Assembly (NCBI GenBank): GCA_037447655.1
Contig: JBBHKE010001223.1
Span: forward strand, 238,936-302,935
Reading direction: 5' to 3'
DNA length: 64,000 nt
Source: Zygnema cylindricum
Taxonomy: Eukaryota > Streptophyta > Zygnematophyceae > Zygnematales > Zygnemataceae
Part shown: piece by piece, positions 1-11,148 of the stretch
Numbering within the stretch: the stretch's first letter is position 1
Layout: the number at the start of each line of letters is the position of its first letter
Made by a program: the position numbers and the translations under genes
The notes under the pieces: model-generated
The model's database searches: none
What the model was told of the DNA's origin: nothing
The model's input: only the letters and a program-made list of their open reading frames with translations

Positions 1-541
1 ACCGGCTATAATCCTAGCCGCTGAAATTCGACGCGCGGTATTTGTTTCGCTATCGAAACAAATGCGCGGTATTTGTTTCGCTGTCGAAACAAATGCGCGG
101 TATTTGTTTCGCTATCGAAACAAATGCGCGGTATCCGTTCTGCCCCCATTCCGTACTTCGTACTAAATTAAACTGTATCTATGTACTAAGTATCTATTAG
201 CCGTTAAACGGATTAATCTACATATAAAGATTTATATATTTGTCAAACCCTATATATCGTAATATCTGTTCTAGACATAACGGCTAGAGCTAACGGCTAA
301 CGCGGATTGACGGGCGGTAGGTACCAGGATCAATTCCTGGGTCCGTCATCTAACTTTTGGTAAGACTACATAATTTACCCCCTGTCTTCTCTAGAGAGCC
401 TAGGCAGCCATGGCTCTAGCTCCCTATCCAGCCTTCAGTGACTACGACAAGTATGGGGGCTTGGAAAGGGGAGTTAGAGGCAGACCGCCTCAGCTCTTTT
501 TCTATCCTAATACAGACCTATAAAATACTCAAATATCAACA
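1..541 (-). repeat. 3' LTR of copia-type element A (cut by the window edge)
   Basis: This stretch matches 3130-3670 with about four differences over 541 bases, so it is the second LTR of the same element. The orientation is minus: the LTR begins (sense) TGTTGATATTTGAG at 541 and runs off the window at base 1. A purine-rich tract immediately upstream in sense (AAAATAAGGGGAG, about 542-554) is the polypurine tract that primes plus-strand DNA. The very low divergence from its partner indicates a recent insertion. Confidence 0.9.
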
Positions 542-579
542 CTCCCCTTATTTTCTAGTCTATTTTTCTTTTAACTTCC

Positions 580-2448
580 TCAAACAAGTAAACAAACACC
601 CCCTCCCCTTTTTCTTTTCTTTTTCCTTTTTCCTTTTCCTTTCATAAAACTTAAGTATTTAACACAGTGGATAAAATGAACTGAAATGATAATTGTATCA
701 CATATTTTATTTAACATCCCATTTTTCTTAAACCTGAGCAAAGATTTTATCCACCTCTTCCCTTTTCCATCCACACTAAATCCACTTTCCCTCTTGAAAT
801 TCAAACAACCAGCCCCATCCCCAACCTTCAACACATACCCGGATGATAACCCTTTTACAGGCACATCTTCACAAGAGACATCACACCAAGTAGTGATGTC
901 AAATCCATCCACCTCCAAATATTCCCAAAAACCACTAGTCCCCACTAAGTTCCTCATAAGATCTACATCTTCCGTAATCATATTTTTATCCATGATAATT
1001 ACCCCATTTTCTGAACTTCCCTCACTGTCTCCCATGGAATTCTTTCCACTATCACTCTCTATTTTAATTCCCAATAAATATTTCTCTTCTCCCCTATCTT
1101 TTAAAACCCCCTCTAGAATTAATTTTCCCCTTTCCTCGGAATCCGTTGAAGTCTCCCTTTCCGACCAGTTTTCTGTTTCCAAAATATTTATGAAACTATC
1201 CTCAATATTTTGAACTTCTTCAAGTATCTCCTCTCTCTTTACTTCCCTTATACCTCCAAAAGCACACTGTTGCCTTCGTCCTATTTCTGTGTACTTTTCT
1301 CTCTTCCCCATTCTACCGATGTGAAGAAGCTCCAATTTTTCTTCATCCTCTTTCTCCTCTTCCTCTTCGTCTTCCTCATCCACATTCCAACTTCTAAATT
1401 TTTCCAAACAAGGGCATTCCTCCATATAATGACCCGGTTCCCTACAAAAGAAGCAAACCCCTTTTTTCAAAGCTCCCGTGCCTTTTCCTCTCCCTCTCTT
1501 TCCACCAAAGTTCCGATAAGGTTTACCTTTGTCTTTCTTTCTCTCATCACGCTTCCGCTCGTCACCACCGTTCTTCTCATCACGCTTCCGCTCGTCACCG
1601 CCGTTCCTCTCATCACGATTCCGCCAATCACCACCAGCTGAAAATGCATTGACCCTGTCCTTTCCCCTACGAAGCTCCAAAGTGCTTTCCCTCACAAGAA
1701 TTATCCCCATGGTAAAGCTCCAAGTCCATGAGGAGCCATCCATTGCCTGCATACGACAAATTATGTTTTCGTACTCATCTGGGAGTTTCATAATTAGTGT
1801 ATTAATCTTACTCTCCTCAGATTCTACATATCCCGCACTAGTAAGCTCAACATATAACGCAGCAATATCATTACAAAACTCTATCATGCTACCGCCTTTA
1901 TAAACGTAGGCATCTATTTCTTGTTTTACTAATTGCTGCCTCTGAATAGTCTCACTCTTATAAATCTGAGTTAGTGCTTCCCATATCTCCGAAGACTTGG
2001 TTAGACTTAAAAGAGTGATAGCTATCGACTTAGACACATATCTAAGTATGAGATGTTTTGCTATAGTGTTTTTGTATTCCCATATTTTCCTGTCATTTTC
2101 TTCAGTTTTAATCCCTACATGTGGTACCATAGCTGAGAGCCTAGCTCCCCTCACCATAGGTGTCCCTTTTTCCTTCTCCCCTATTTCCCCATCCACGGAA
2201 AGGTTTTTCCCTTCACCTTCCGTTGCATCTGAACTCCGGGTGATATTCTGGACAGTCTCAGATGATTCTCCGTAGTAAGCTCCTCCAAAGCTTGGTGGCG
2301 GACATCTCACTTGTCCCGCAACAATTCCCCATAAGTGCTTCTCGAAAAGCAATCCCTCCATTGTAAACGCCCAATACGTGAAGCCTGTTCCATCAAACAT
2401 AGGCACCCTAGATGGTGGGCCCATAACCTGAAACTCTGAGACCTCCAT
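580..2448 (-). CDS. Gag protein fused in frame to remnants of pol (copia-type element A, 622 codons)
   Basis: The frame runs from an ATG inside the 5' LTR (2448) to just before the 3' LTR. Residues about 100-260 look like the UBN2-type copia Gag domain. Residues about 277-305 are a charged run of 10-residue repeats (RDERNGG type). Residues 332-345 form a CCHC zinc knuckle (C-x2-C-x4-H-x4-C). After an acidic stretch come weak but collinear matches to the pol of copia D in this window: QQCAFGG near residue 393 (just before the protease), KYLLGIKIESD near 456 (end of reverse transcriptase), and LVGT...DITTW...SGYVL...VGDGAG at 501-547 (RNase H). Protease, integrase and the reverse-transcriptase core are absent. 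The frame stays open although the pol remnants are strongly diverged. By structure this is a non-autonomous terminal-repeat-with-gag element that would need reverse transcriptase from a relative. A function for the fused tail is unknown. Confidence 0.85.
   Translation of the reverse strand: MEVSEFQVMGPPSRVPMFDGTGFTYWAFTMEGLLFEKHLWGIVAGQVRCPPPSFGGAYYGESSETVQNITRSSDATEGEGKNLSVDGEIGEKEKGTPMVRGARLSAMVPHVGIKTEENDRKIWEYKNTIAKHLILRYVSKSIAITLLSLTKSSEIWEALTQIYKSETIQRQQLVKQEIDAYVYKGGSMIEFCNDIAALYVELTSAGYVESEESKINTLIMKLPDEYENIICRMQAMDGSSWTWSFTMGIILVRESTLELRRGKDRVNAFSAGGDWRNRDERNGGDERKRDEKNGGDERKRDERKKDKGKPYRNFGGKRGRGKGTGALKKGVCFFCREPGHYMEECPCLEKFRSWNVDEEDEEEEEKEDEEKLELLHIGRMGKREKYTEIGRRQQCAFGGIREVKREEILEEVQNIEDSFINILETENWSERETSTDSEERGKLILEGVLKDRGEEKYLLGIKIESDSGKNSMGDSEGSSENGVIIMDKNMITEDVDLMRNLVGTSGFWEYLEVDGFDITTWCDVSCEDVPVKGLSSGYVLKVGDGAGCLNFKRESGFSVDGKGKRWIKSLLRFKKNGMLNKICDTIIISVHFIHCVKYLSFMKGKGKRKKKRKRGGGVCLLV
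2414..2428 (-). other. Primer-binding site of element A (half-tRNA type)
   Basis: In sense the 15 bases GGTTATGGGCCCACC directly follow the 5' LTR. They are complementary to the anticodon stem-loop of plant initiator tRNA-Met (the strand containing CCCAUAACC), not to the tRNA 3' end. The site lies inside the gag frame and is translated as VMGPP. Confidence 0.8.
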
Positions 2449-3670
2449 TGGCCCTCAGAGTATGCAGATCCAAAAGAAGCTAATCTAGATAGTGCCGACT
2501 CCAAGTTAATATAAACCCAAGTGACTGACCCCTTGACAGTCAGAACCCCAATATAGATTCACCCCTGTGAAATAACACTTTCTGTGTGCTCAGTTCCACC
2601 ACAGAATGCAAAGTTAGAATATGAGATTTGGACACATTCACCCACTTTGACTTTACCTTAGAAATACAGCCACCCTGGCAGACAAAAACTCTCACCGACT
2701 ACACCCCTGTGTAGCCTAGACTCCCCTGAGTCCGCAGCAAAAAGAATCACTGAAAATGGTCAAGTAAATTGATAGTTATGGCTGGCCAAAGTTTGCCATT
2801 TATACAGGGTGCTCTCTGGGAGAGGCAGCTGCCTACCCAAAATTTTCTAAGTCCTATACCCTCTCTAAAACTCTATCTACTGAAGTACGGCACCAATCAA
2901 ATTACTGTGTCGTACAGAAAAGTACAGGTGCCGGTGTACTTTCTGTACGGCCATTGTACGACATGGCCAAAATGTCGACACGTGTCAAATCAGGATTAGT
3001 TCCTGTAATCTCCGGAATTCCCGTAGTCCAATGTTATCACGCCATGTGTCACATGACGTGACAAAGACCGTAAAACGCCAAAAATGCCTTTTCCGTGATC
3101 GCGGCGCGTATCGTGGCCGTCCGATCAAGACCGGCTATAATCGTAGCCGCTGAAATTCGACGCGCGGTATTTGTTTCGCTATCGAAACAAATGCGCGGTA
3201 TTTGTTTCGCTGTTGAAACAAATGCGCGGTATTTGTTTCGCTATCGAAACAAATGCGCGGTATCCGTTCTGCCCCCATTCCGTACTTCGTACTAAATTAA
3301 ACTGTATCTATGTACTAAGTATCTATTAGCCGTTAAACGGATTAATCTACATATAAAGATTTATATATTTGTCAAACCCTATATATCGTAATATCTGTTC
3401 TAGACATAACAGCTAGAGCTAACGGCTAACGCGGATTGACGGGCGGTAGGTACCAGGATCAATTCCTGGGTCCGTCATCTAACTTTTGGTAAGACTACAT
3501 AATTTACCCCCTGTCTTCTCTAGAGAGCCTAGGCAGCCATGGCTCTAGCTCCCTATCCAGCCTTCAGTGACTACGACAAGTATGGGGGCTGGGAAAGGGG
3601 AGTTAGAGGCAGACCGCCTCAGCTCTTTTTCTATCCTAATACAGACCTATAAAATACTCAAATATCAACA
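2429..3670 (-). repeat. 5' LTR of copia-type element A, 1242 bp
   Basis: The LTR has TG...CA ends: TGTTGATATTTG in sense at 3670 and GAGTTTCA at 2429. The same length, 1242 bp, is found in the solo copy at 32720-33961. It holds three copies of a 31-bp palindromic repeat (3161-3262), a stem-loop with covarying arms (about 3435-3478), and at its 3' end the gag ATG and the first six codons (MEVSEF). CAAAC at 3671-3675 is the expected right target duplication, but the left one lies outside the window. Confidence 0.9.
3161..3262. promoter_or_regulatory. Three 31-bp palindromic repeats in LTR A
   Basis: Each unit contains GCGCGGTATTTGTTTCG followed by a 4-base loop and CGAAACAAAT, so each can fold back on itself. 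The same three units occur at 32-125 and, inverted, at 33126-33230. A single related unit with a different loop sits in the LTRs of family D (49906-49946 and 55302-55342). Conservation between families and placement in the LTR suggest an enhancer or factor-binding array; this is inference. Confidence 0.5.
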
Positions 3671-4802
3671 CAAACTAGGCGCAGATTGTACAGTAAAATA
3701 CTCTCACGCTATTGGTTAGTTAGAAATGTCAGAAATTAGTACTTTGGCTGTTTCGTTTGTACTTAGGCTATTGCTTTAGGTTTTCTACTCTTATAATTTG
3801 AGAGTACAGGAATTGGTCGAAGAGGACTTAGATCTTTCTGTCTTTTTCCCTTGTCTTTTTCCTTAGTCAAATTGTCAGTTTTTTCCCTGCAAGGCTTTTT
3901 CTGCCTTAGTTTTTTCAGCGCTTAGCTTTTCTCTTTCCTTATTATACTTTTATTGTAAGCCCTACAAGTTAATTCACTCGGTTTCGGTCGGAGTCCGCAC
4001 GGTTTCCCTTCAACAACCTCTTCTAGTTTGGATTCCGCCTACTTTCTCAGGCTGTTTCTAAACCTTTGTGGATGCGTTCTTTGAATTAGTGTTTAACATT
4101 TTGTTGTCTAATTTCTGTGGCTTTTGTTGGAGTTCGCTGGTGGTTTGTTATAATCTGGTTATCTCGGATTCTCTACCATTTTCCATAGCTTGCTTCCCGT
4201 TATCATTTTCTGCAATTGGTTATTAGTGTGTCAAAATCTGGTTTTCTCGAATTTCGTGCAGATTTTTAACGTTGTTTTCTTGTATTTTCTTGTTACTATT
4301 TTTACTCGTTTGTTAGAATTCGGTAATCTCGGATTCTTTACGTATTTTCAGTGCTTGTTTTCTTGTTGTAATTTTTCTGCAATCAGCGTGCCAAGATCCG
4401 GTTATCTCGGATTCACTGCAGATTTTTATTGTTGGTTTCTTGCATTTTTTTGGTTTTGTTTTCTTTATTTAAAATCCTAGACCTAACTCCTGTTAGGAAT
4501 ACGCCCAGACCATGGAGCCTAGTGGCTACCCATCGGCTTAATAAATGGATCTCTCTCTCAGCTTCCCACTCACCTTTCACCTTTTATCTTTTCCACTTGT
4601 TATCTCATTTATACATTTTCATATTCATTTTAGCTTTGTATTATAATTATTTTTGCTTCGGGATGTGCTTTGCTGTTGTCTATTCCACGTTTTCTATTAG
4701 CCAACTGGTTGGGTTGCATGATTTTTGGTTCGATTGGACACATGCACGACAGCTTCTTGGAAGCTGTCCACTTTGAGGACTTATGGAGGTCTCAGAGTTT
4801 CA
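3671..4802 (+). repeat. LTR-like region ending in a gag start, with four ~81-bp repeats
   Basis: The last ~65 bases (4738-4802, ending GGAGGTCTCAGAGTTTCA) closely match the 3' end of the family D LTR, including the gag start MEVSEF. Before this lie T-rich sequence and four imperfect ~81-bp copies of a segment with the core GGTTATCTCGGATTC (near 4154, 4235, 4318 and 4396). I see no host gene here. Element A seems to have inserted next to or into this unit, so its left part may lie outside the window. Confidence 0.5.
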
Positions 4803-5106
4803 CGGCGGCGAGCTCAAGGATCAGCTGCGAGTCGAACGGTTCGATAATGGCGCAGCGACGAGCTCAAATAGGGCGTGGCATCGAGCTCAAGGATCGACCG
4901 CGAGCTCGAGGATCGACAATGATCTTGAAGAGCGGCCGCCAGCGGCGAGCTCGAGGATCGCAGTGCGGCGGCGAGCTCGAGGATCGCAGTGCGGCGGCGA
5001 GCTCGAGGATTTGCTGCGCGGCGACGAGTTTAAGGATCGGCGGCGCGGCAACATGTTCGAGTATGGCGCAACGGCGAGCTCGAGTATGGCGCGACGGCGC
5101 GCTTAA
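4783..5106 (+). other. Open frame running from an LTR gag start into the minisatellite
   Basis: The frame starts at the LTR-borne ATG (MEVSEF) and continues for about 100 codons into the 27-bp array, giving an Arg/Ser/Glu-rich repetitive product. There is no primer-binding site between them, unlike in the real elements. I treat it as an accidental fusion made possible because the gag ATG is inside the LTR; nothing shows it is expressed. Confidence 0.3.
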
Positions 5107-8100
5107 GGATCAGCGGCGAGCTCGAGGATTAGCGGTGAGCTCGAGGATCCATGGAGCGACAACGAGCTCGAAGATTGATGGCGCGACTCCGAGCTCAAGG
5201 ATCAGCGGCGCGGCGACGATCTCGAGGATCGGGTGCTTGGCGGCGAGTTAAAGGATTTACGTCGTGGCAGCTACCTTGACGATCAGCGGCGTGCGGCAAG
5301 CTCGAGGATCGGCAACGCCACAACGAGCTTGAGGATCAGCATCGCAGCAACGAAGCTCGAGGATCGGCAACGCGGCGCTGATCTTGAGGATCGGCGCACG
5401 GCAGCGGCCTTGAGGATCAACGGCGCTGCGAGAAGCTCAAGGATTGGCAGCGTAGAGGTGAGCCCGAGGATCGGCACCGCGACAGCGAGCTGGAGGATCA
5501 GCGGCGTGTCAGCGATCTCGAGGATCGGCGACGCTGTGGCGATCTCAAGGATTGGCGCTGCAACGGCGTTCTCGAGGAACAAGGATCGGCGGTGCGGCGA
5601 CGATCTCGAGTATTCAGCGACGAGCTCGAGGATCATTGGCGGGGCAGCGATGTCGAGGATCGTCGGCGCGGCGACAAGCTTTGGGATCGGCCGAGCGGCA
5701 ACGATCACGAGGATCGACGGTGCGGTGGCGATATCGAGGATCCGCGGCGCGGCGGCAATCTCGAGGATCGTCTGCCCAGCGGCAAGCTCGAGGATCGTCG
5801 GCCCGGTGGCGAGCATGGGGATCATGGGCGCGGCGCGATCTCAATGACCGGCACCGCAGCGGCAAGCTCGAGGATTGTCAACGCGACGAAGATCTCAAGG
5901 ATCCGCGACGCGGCGCTAAGCACGAGGATCGGCAGCGTGGCGACGAGCTCAACGATCGTCGGCGGGGCGACAATCTCGACGATTTTCGGGGCGGCAGTGA
6001 ACTCGAAGAACGGCGGCCTGGCTACAAGCTCGAGTATCGACGGTGCAGAGGCGAGCTCGAGGATCCGCGGCGGGGCGTTGAGCTCGAAGATCGTCGACGC
6101 GGCGACGATTTGAGGATCGTCGGGGCGGCGGCAATCTCGAGGATCGGCGGCGCGGCAACGAGCTCGAGAATCAGCAGCGCGGCGGCAAACTCGAGGATCG
6201 GCGGGAAGCGATGATCCCGAGGATCGCCAACGCGGATGCGATCTCGAGGATGAGCAGTGCAGCGGCGATCTCGAGAATAATCGGCGCAGCAACGATCTCA
6301 AGGATCGTCGGTGAGGCGGCGAGCTCGAGGATCGTCGGCGTGGGGGCGTTATAGAAGATAGGCGGCGTGGCGGCGAGATTGAGGATCGTCGGCGCAGTGG
6401 CGATATCGAGAATAGGCGGAGAGGCGGCGAGTTTGAGAATTGTCAGCGTAGCAGCGATATCCAGGAAAGGCGGCGTGGCGGCGAGTCGAGGATCGTCGGC
6501 GCTGCGAGGGCCTCGAGGATCAACGGCGGGGCAGCGAGCTCGAGAATTATCTGCGCGGCGCCGAGCTCGAGGATCGGCGGCGCGATGGCGAGCTCGAGGA
6601 TCGGCGGCGCGACGGCAACCTCGAGGATCGGCGACGCGGCAGCGAGCTCAAGGATCAAGGGCGCAACAGCGAGCTTAAGGATCGGTGGCACGCCGGGGAG
6701 CTTTAAGATTGTCGGCGCAACGGCGAGCTCGAGGATCGTCGCCGCAACGGCGAGCTTAAGGATTGGCGGTGCAGGGCGAATTTGAGGATCATCATCGCGT
6801 GGGGAAGCTTGAGAATCAACAACGCAGCGGCGAGCTTGAGGATCGTCAGGGCGGCGACGATCTCGAGAATCGTTGATGGAGCGGCGATATCTAGATTCGG
6901 CGGCCCGGCGGCAATCTCGAGGATCGGCGGCGCGGCGGCAAGCTTAAGGATCCGCGACGCGGGGGCGAGTTCAAGAATTGGCAACGCGGCGGAGAGCTCG
7001 AGGATCATCGGCGCGGCAGCAAGCTCGAGGATCATCATCGGGGCGGCGATCTTTAGGATCGTTGGCGCGGCGGCGAGCTCGAGGATCGTCAACGCGGCAG
7101 CGAGCTAAGGATCAATGGCGTGGCGGCGATATCGAAGGTTGATGGCGCGGCCCAATCTCGAGGATTGGCAGTGCAGCGTGATCTTTAGGATCGGCCGCGC
7201 GGGGGCGAGCTCAAGATTTGTCGAAGCGGCGGCGAGCTCGAGGATCGTCGACACGGCATCGAGCTCGAGAATCGTTTATATGGCGGCGATCTCGAGGATC
7301 GGAGGCGCAGCGACGATCTCTAGGTTCGGCAGCGCGGCGACGAGCTCGAGGATCGGCGGTGCGGCGGCGTTCTCTAGGATTGTCAGCGCGGCGGCGATTT
7401 TTAGATCGTCGGCGCAACGGCGAGCTTGAGGATCGACGACGCGGTGGCAATATCGAGGATCGGTGGCGCTGGGCGATCTCGAGGATCATCAACGCGAGAG
7501 GGAGCTCGAGAGTCCTCGACGCAACAGCGAGCTCGAGGATCGCTGGCGTGGGGGCGAGCTCTAAGATTTTCGGTGCGGCGTCAAGATTGAGGATTGGCAA
7601 CGCGGCAACGAGCTCGAGGATTGGCGGCGCGACAACAATCTTGAGGGTCAGCGGTGCGGCATTGATCTCGAAGATCGGCAGGAGGCTGCAATCTCGAGTA
7701 TCGGCGGCGCAGCGGCAAGCTCGAGGATCGTAGGCGCGGCGACAAGCTCAAGAATCAACAACGCGGCGGGGATCTCTATGATTGTCGACGCGGCCACGAG
7801 CTCGAGGATCGTCGGCGCGATGGCGAGCTTGAGGATCGGCGGCGCGACAGCCATCTCTATGATCGTCGGCATGGCGGGGCGCTCGACGATCGTCCGCGAG
7901 GAGCTCGAGGATCGGCGGCGCAGCGGTGATCTCGAGGATCGGCAGCGCAGCGTCGAGCTCGAGGAGGCGCGGCGCGATCTCGAGGATCGGCGGCGCAGGG
8001 GCGAGCTCTAGAATCGTCGACGTGGGGCAATCTCGAGAATCATCGGCGCGTGGGCAATCTCAAAGATAGTTGACGTGGCAGCGAGCTCGAGGATCGTTGG

Positions 8101-8267
8101 CGCAGCGACAAGCTCGAGGATCGTCGGCGCAACGGCGATCTCGAGGATCACTAATGAGCACCGAGCTTGAGGATCGGCGGCGCGGTGGTGAGCTTGAGGA
8201 TCGACGGCGAGGCGATGAGCTTGAGGATCAACGGGGTGGCGGCGAGCTCGAAGATCAACAGCGCATC
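4803..8267. repeat. 27-bp GC-rich minisatellite, left block
   Basis: This is about 3.5 kb of tandem units. Most units start GATC, have a middle of about 14 bases that is almost only G and C (GGCGGCGCGGCGGC type) and end GAGCTCGAG or GATCTCGAG, containing the palindromes GAGCTC and CTCGAG. Units vary by point changes and a few length changes. Because 27 is a multiple of three, all frames stay open for long stretches, producing nine-residue repeats (ASSRIGGAA, RRARGSAAR and GELEDRRRG types on the plus strand). No frame is consistently free of stops, so I do not call a gene. Confidence 0.95.
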
Positions 8268-8272
8268 GCCAA

Positions 8273-9237
8273 TGTAACAAGATCTCCTACCTCTCAGAAA
8301 ATCCCATTACTACAAACAATTCCAACCACACATTCCACACATTGGAAAATACACATCCACATTGGAAAACACTCACATAAGGATAACTTTTAATTAGAAG
8401 AAGCTTCTGTCCACATACATTAGCTTGGTCTCTTGCCCTCGTGGCTCAACCCTTCAATTTAAAGTGTTTCCTACTCTCCACTTTTAATAATTCTATCTCT
8501 TAACTACTAAAACACTATTTAGTTAGTAAGAGATTCCAATGCAAAAATGCCTTTTCTCCAATTTGGTAATAATCGCTCAGGACCAAGATCAGCTGGAATT
8601 TCCACCAACTTCTCCAAAGGAAAAAGATGTGTACTCTCCCCTTACACTTCACTATTTATCCATCATCGCCCTGGACTCGCCAGGCCAGAGTCAACGCTCC
8701 GTTTTAACAGGCTTTTACCTGGGCCAATCATTGATCAGCAAAGACTCAGACTGACCAATGCAAAAACGTGCGAAATCTCTTACTAACTACTTAGCGCTTT
8801 ACTAACCAATCAAACGTTACGTTTCACTACGTAACATTTACGTGCAAAATTGCGCGCCAAACGAAACGCGACTTCGCACGAGCGTGCGTAACAAATTTCG
8901 CACGCGAAACTTCCTACGAAATTCCCTTAAGTGAAAGTGACATTTCGTACTAAAATTTGTACGAAACGAAACACCGTGCATACTAAACGTTTCATTAGAA
9001 CTTTATGAAACGTACGCTCGTAATTTCGGTACTAATTTAACCCTTAACCCGTTTCAATGATACCCACTTGTTATTTAGACCCCACGTTGTCACCTAAATA
9101 CACCCATCGCTATAACTTTTAAAATATAACTCCAAATAGCGTGATTCTTTCGCGGATGTCTACCAATTTTAGTACTATATAATCATAACACCTAAATACC
9201 CATTTATAAACAAGTTCGATCCGCTATTACTGTTACA
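8273..9237 (-). repeat. 3' LTR of chromodomain gypsy element, 965 bp
   Basis: In sense it starts TGTAACAGTAATAGCGG at 9237 and ends GATCTTGTTACA at 8273, the TGTAACA...TGTTACA ends typical of chromoviruses. A polypurine tract (AAATAAAGAGGGG) lies immediately upstream in sense at about 9241-9256. GCCAA at 8268-8272 is the left target duplication, nearly matching GGCAA at 13569-13573. Confidence 0.8.
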
Positions 9238-9286
9238 TCATCCCCTCTTTATTTTTAACTGACCTCAGTTAAAACACCTTTAATTA

Positions 9287-10993
9287 TCAAGACGGGACTT
9301 CTATATTATTATCCCTCCAGTACCTCTGTAAAAACTCAGAATTTTTATCCTCTAAAGCCAACTCATCCTCAGGCCTTCCTAGATAATGCACTTGCCAGAA
9401 TATAGTATCATTGACCTTGAACCGTTGACCAACCCAATCTATTACCCATCTGTGAACTTCAAGTTCTATAATTATTGAGGGATCCAATTCCAATTCTCCT
9501 TCAGTTGGGCGAAGATTTACTGGTTTCAATTGGCTGATGTGTATCACTGGATGAATCTTTGTTGAAGGCGGCAAGTCCAATTTGGCAGCAACTGACGATA
9601 TCATCTCGGTTACACTAAATGGTCCAATGTACTTAGGAGCAAATTTTCCCATAGGATCCGATTGTCCCTCGATCTTGCACCTGTAATGAGTTTTAGAAAG
9701 CCAAACCTTGTCGCCTGTGCGTAACACCAAATCACCCCGTTTGCGGTTAGCATTTAATTCTTGCCTCCTTTGTGCCTCCACTAATGCATCCTGGACAGTT
9801 TTCCAAACTGTTTGAATGTATTCCCAAAACTCTGTTCCTGAACCTCTATTCTCTTGAGTGACCCCTGTTATTAAGTCTAATGCTTCTCTATGTTGGTATC
9901 CGTATGCAACTTCAAATGGTGAGAATCCTGTACTAGCATGTTTACATGAATTGTATGCAAATTCCATTAATGGCAGTTTAGAATCCCATGTGTTCTGAAC
10001 TGCACTGGAAACAGTCCTAAGCATTTCCTCTAGTGTACGGTTCATCCTTTCTGTCTGTCCATCTGTCTGAGGATGATAAGCAGTACTCATTTTCAATTCA
10101 GAGCCTGAATTTTGTTGTAATTCTTTCCAAAAAGTAGACGTAAATTTAGAATCTCTATCACTGACTATAGATAGAGGGATTCCATGATGTCTGACCACGT
10201 TGTCAAAATATAGTTTTGCAATATCTATAACTGAATGAGTGGTTTTGCAAGGGATAAAGATTGCCATTTTACTGAACCTATCGACTACGACCATGATACT
10301 GTCATTCCTTTTAGATGTAGCATGCAACTTGACAATAAAATCCATACTGACAGATTCCCACGGTCTTTCGGGGATATCCAAAGGTTTTAAGAGACCTTTA
10401 GGTTTTTGGGTACTAGGTTTACTCTGTTGGCAAGGGACACAACTTTCCACGTGTTTTGACACCTCCTTCGCCATCCCATGCCAAAACAATCTACTTTGCA
10501 ACCGACTAAGAGTTTTATCGCGACCTAGATCTCCTAAATGCTCAGGAGCTCCCCGTAAAATTTGTTTTCTTAAGTCTCCGACTTCAGGAATGCATAATCT
10601 ATCCCCTATTTGCAAATACAGTAAACCATCCTCTAGTCTAAAGTTTTTGACATGCCTCTCATTCAATGGGTCAGAATTCCCTCTCGAAATATTCTTGCAA
10701 ATCACAGCAAAATAAGGATCTTTATCATAACCATTTCTAACAGTATCTAAAAACAATTCATCCTGAACCATAACACTTATTTCAAAACATCTACTTAAAG
10801 GATTCGCAACTACATTTGTCTTCCCAGGAATATGTTTGACATTAAATTTGAAATATGCTAATTTTTGCATCCACCTAACTTGTCTACCAGTCATAATCTG
10901 TGCATCACTTAATCTCTGTAAATAAGAAAGTGCTTTATTATCACAGTGAACTGTAAATTCTTTATTATGGAAATAACATCGCCATTTCACCAA
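9287..10993 (-). pseudogene. Gypsy pol, 3' part: RNase H end, integrase and chromodomain
   Basis: The 568-codon frame begins in the RNase H domain (HNKEFTVHCDNKALSYLQ). It then shows the integrase zinc-binding region (HxxxxH...CVPCQQSK), the catalytic core with first Asp in SMDFIV, second Asp in VSDRDSKF and Glu in GQTERMNRTL, and a C-terminal chromodomain-like segment (VIDW...FWQVHYLGRPEDELALED). Integrase inserts the cDNA; the chromodomain of such elements is known to guide integration to chromatin. The usual WxxE of chromodomains is changed here. The frame is open but is cut off from the upstream pol by a TAA (about 11014) and a frameshift (about 11190), so the polyprotein cannot be made as such. 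Confidence 0.9.
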
Positions 10994-11148
10994 TGCATGT
11001 ACAATCGCAAGTAATTATTTTTCCTGTGCTGTATAGATCTTTTCAGCATCATTGAATTTTCTGGACTCAAAAGTAATAAGATGAAAGTGTTTGCCGACTT
11101 TTTGACTTATGACTGCACCTAGACCTTTGTCAGAAGCATCTGTAGTGA

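Noticed and set aside
32-125. Regularly repeated 31-bp palindromic units resembling a CRISPR array
   Set aside because: The units are directly adjacent without spacers, lie in an LTR of a eukaryotic retroelement and have no cas genes nearby.
686-1641. Plus-strand frames of 124-175 codons opposite the element A protein
   Set aside because: Shadows of the minus-strand gag frame; no recognisable domains.
5233-8011. Many 80-220-codon frames on both strands within the 27-bp array
   Set aside because: They result from a repeat unit divisible by three; all six frames show them, none is continuous across the array and none matches a known fold.
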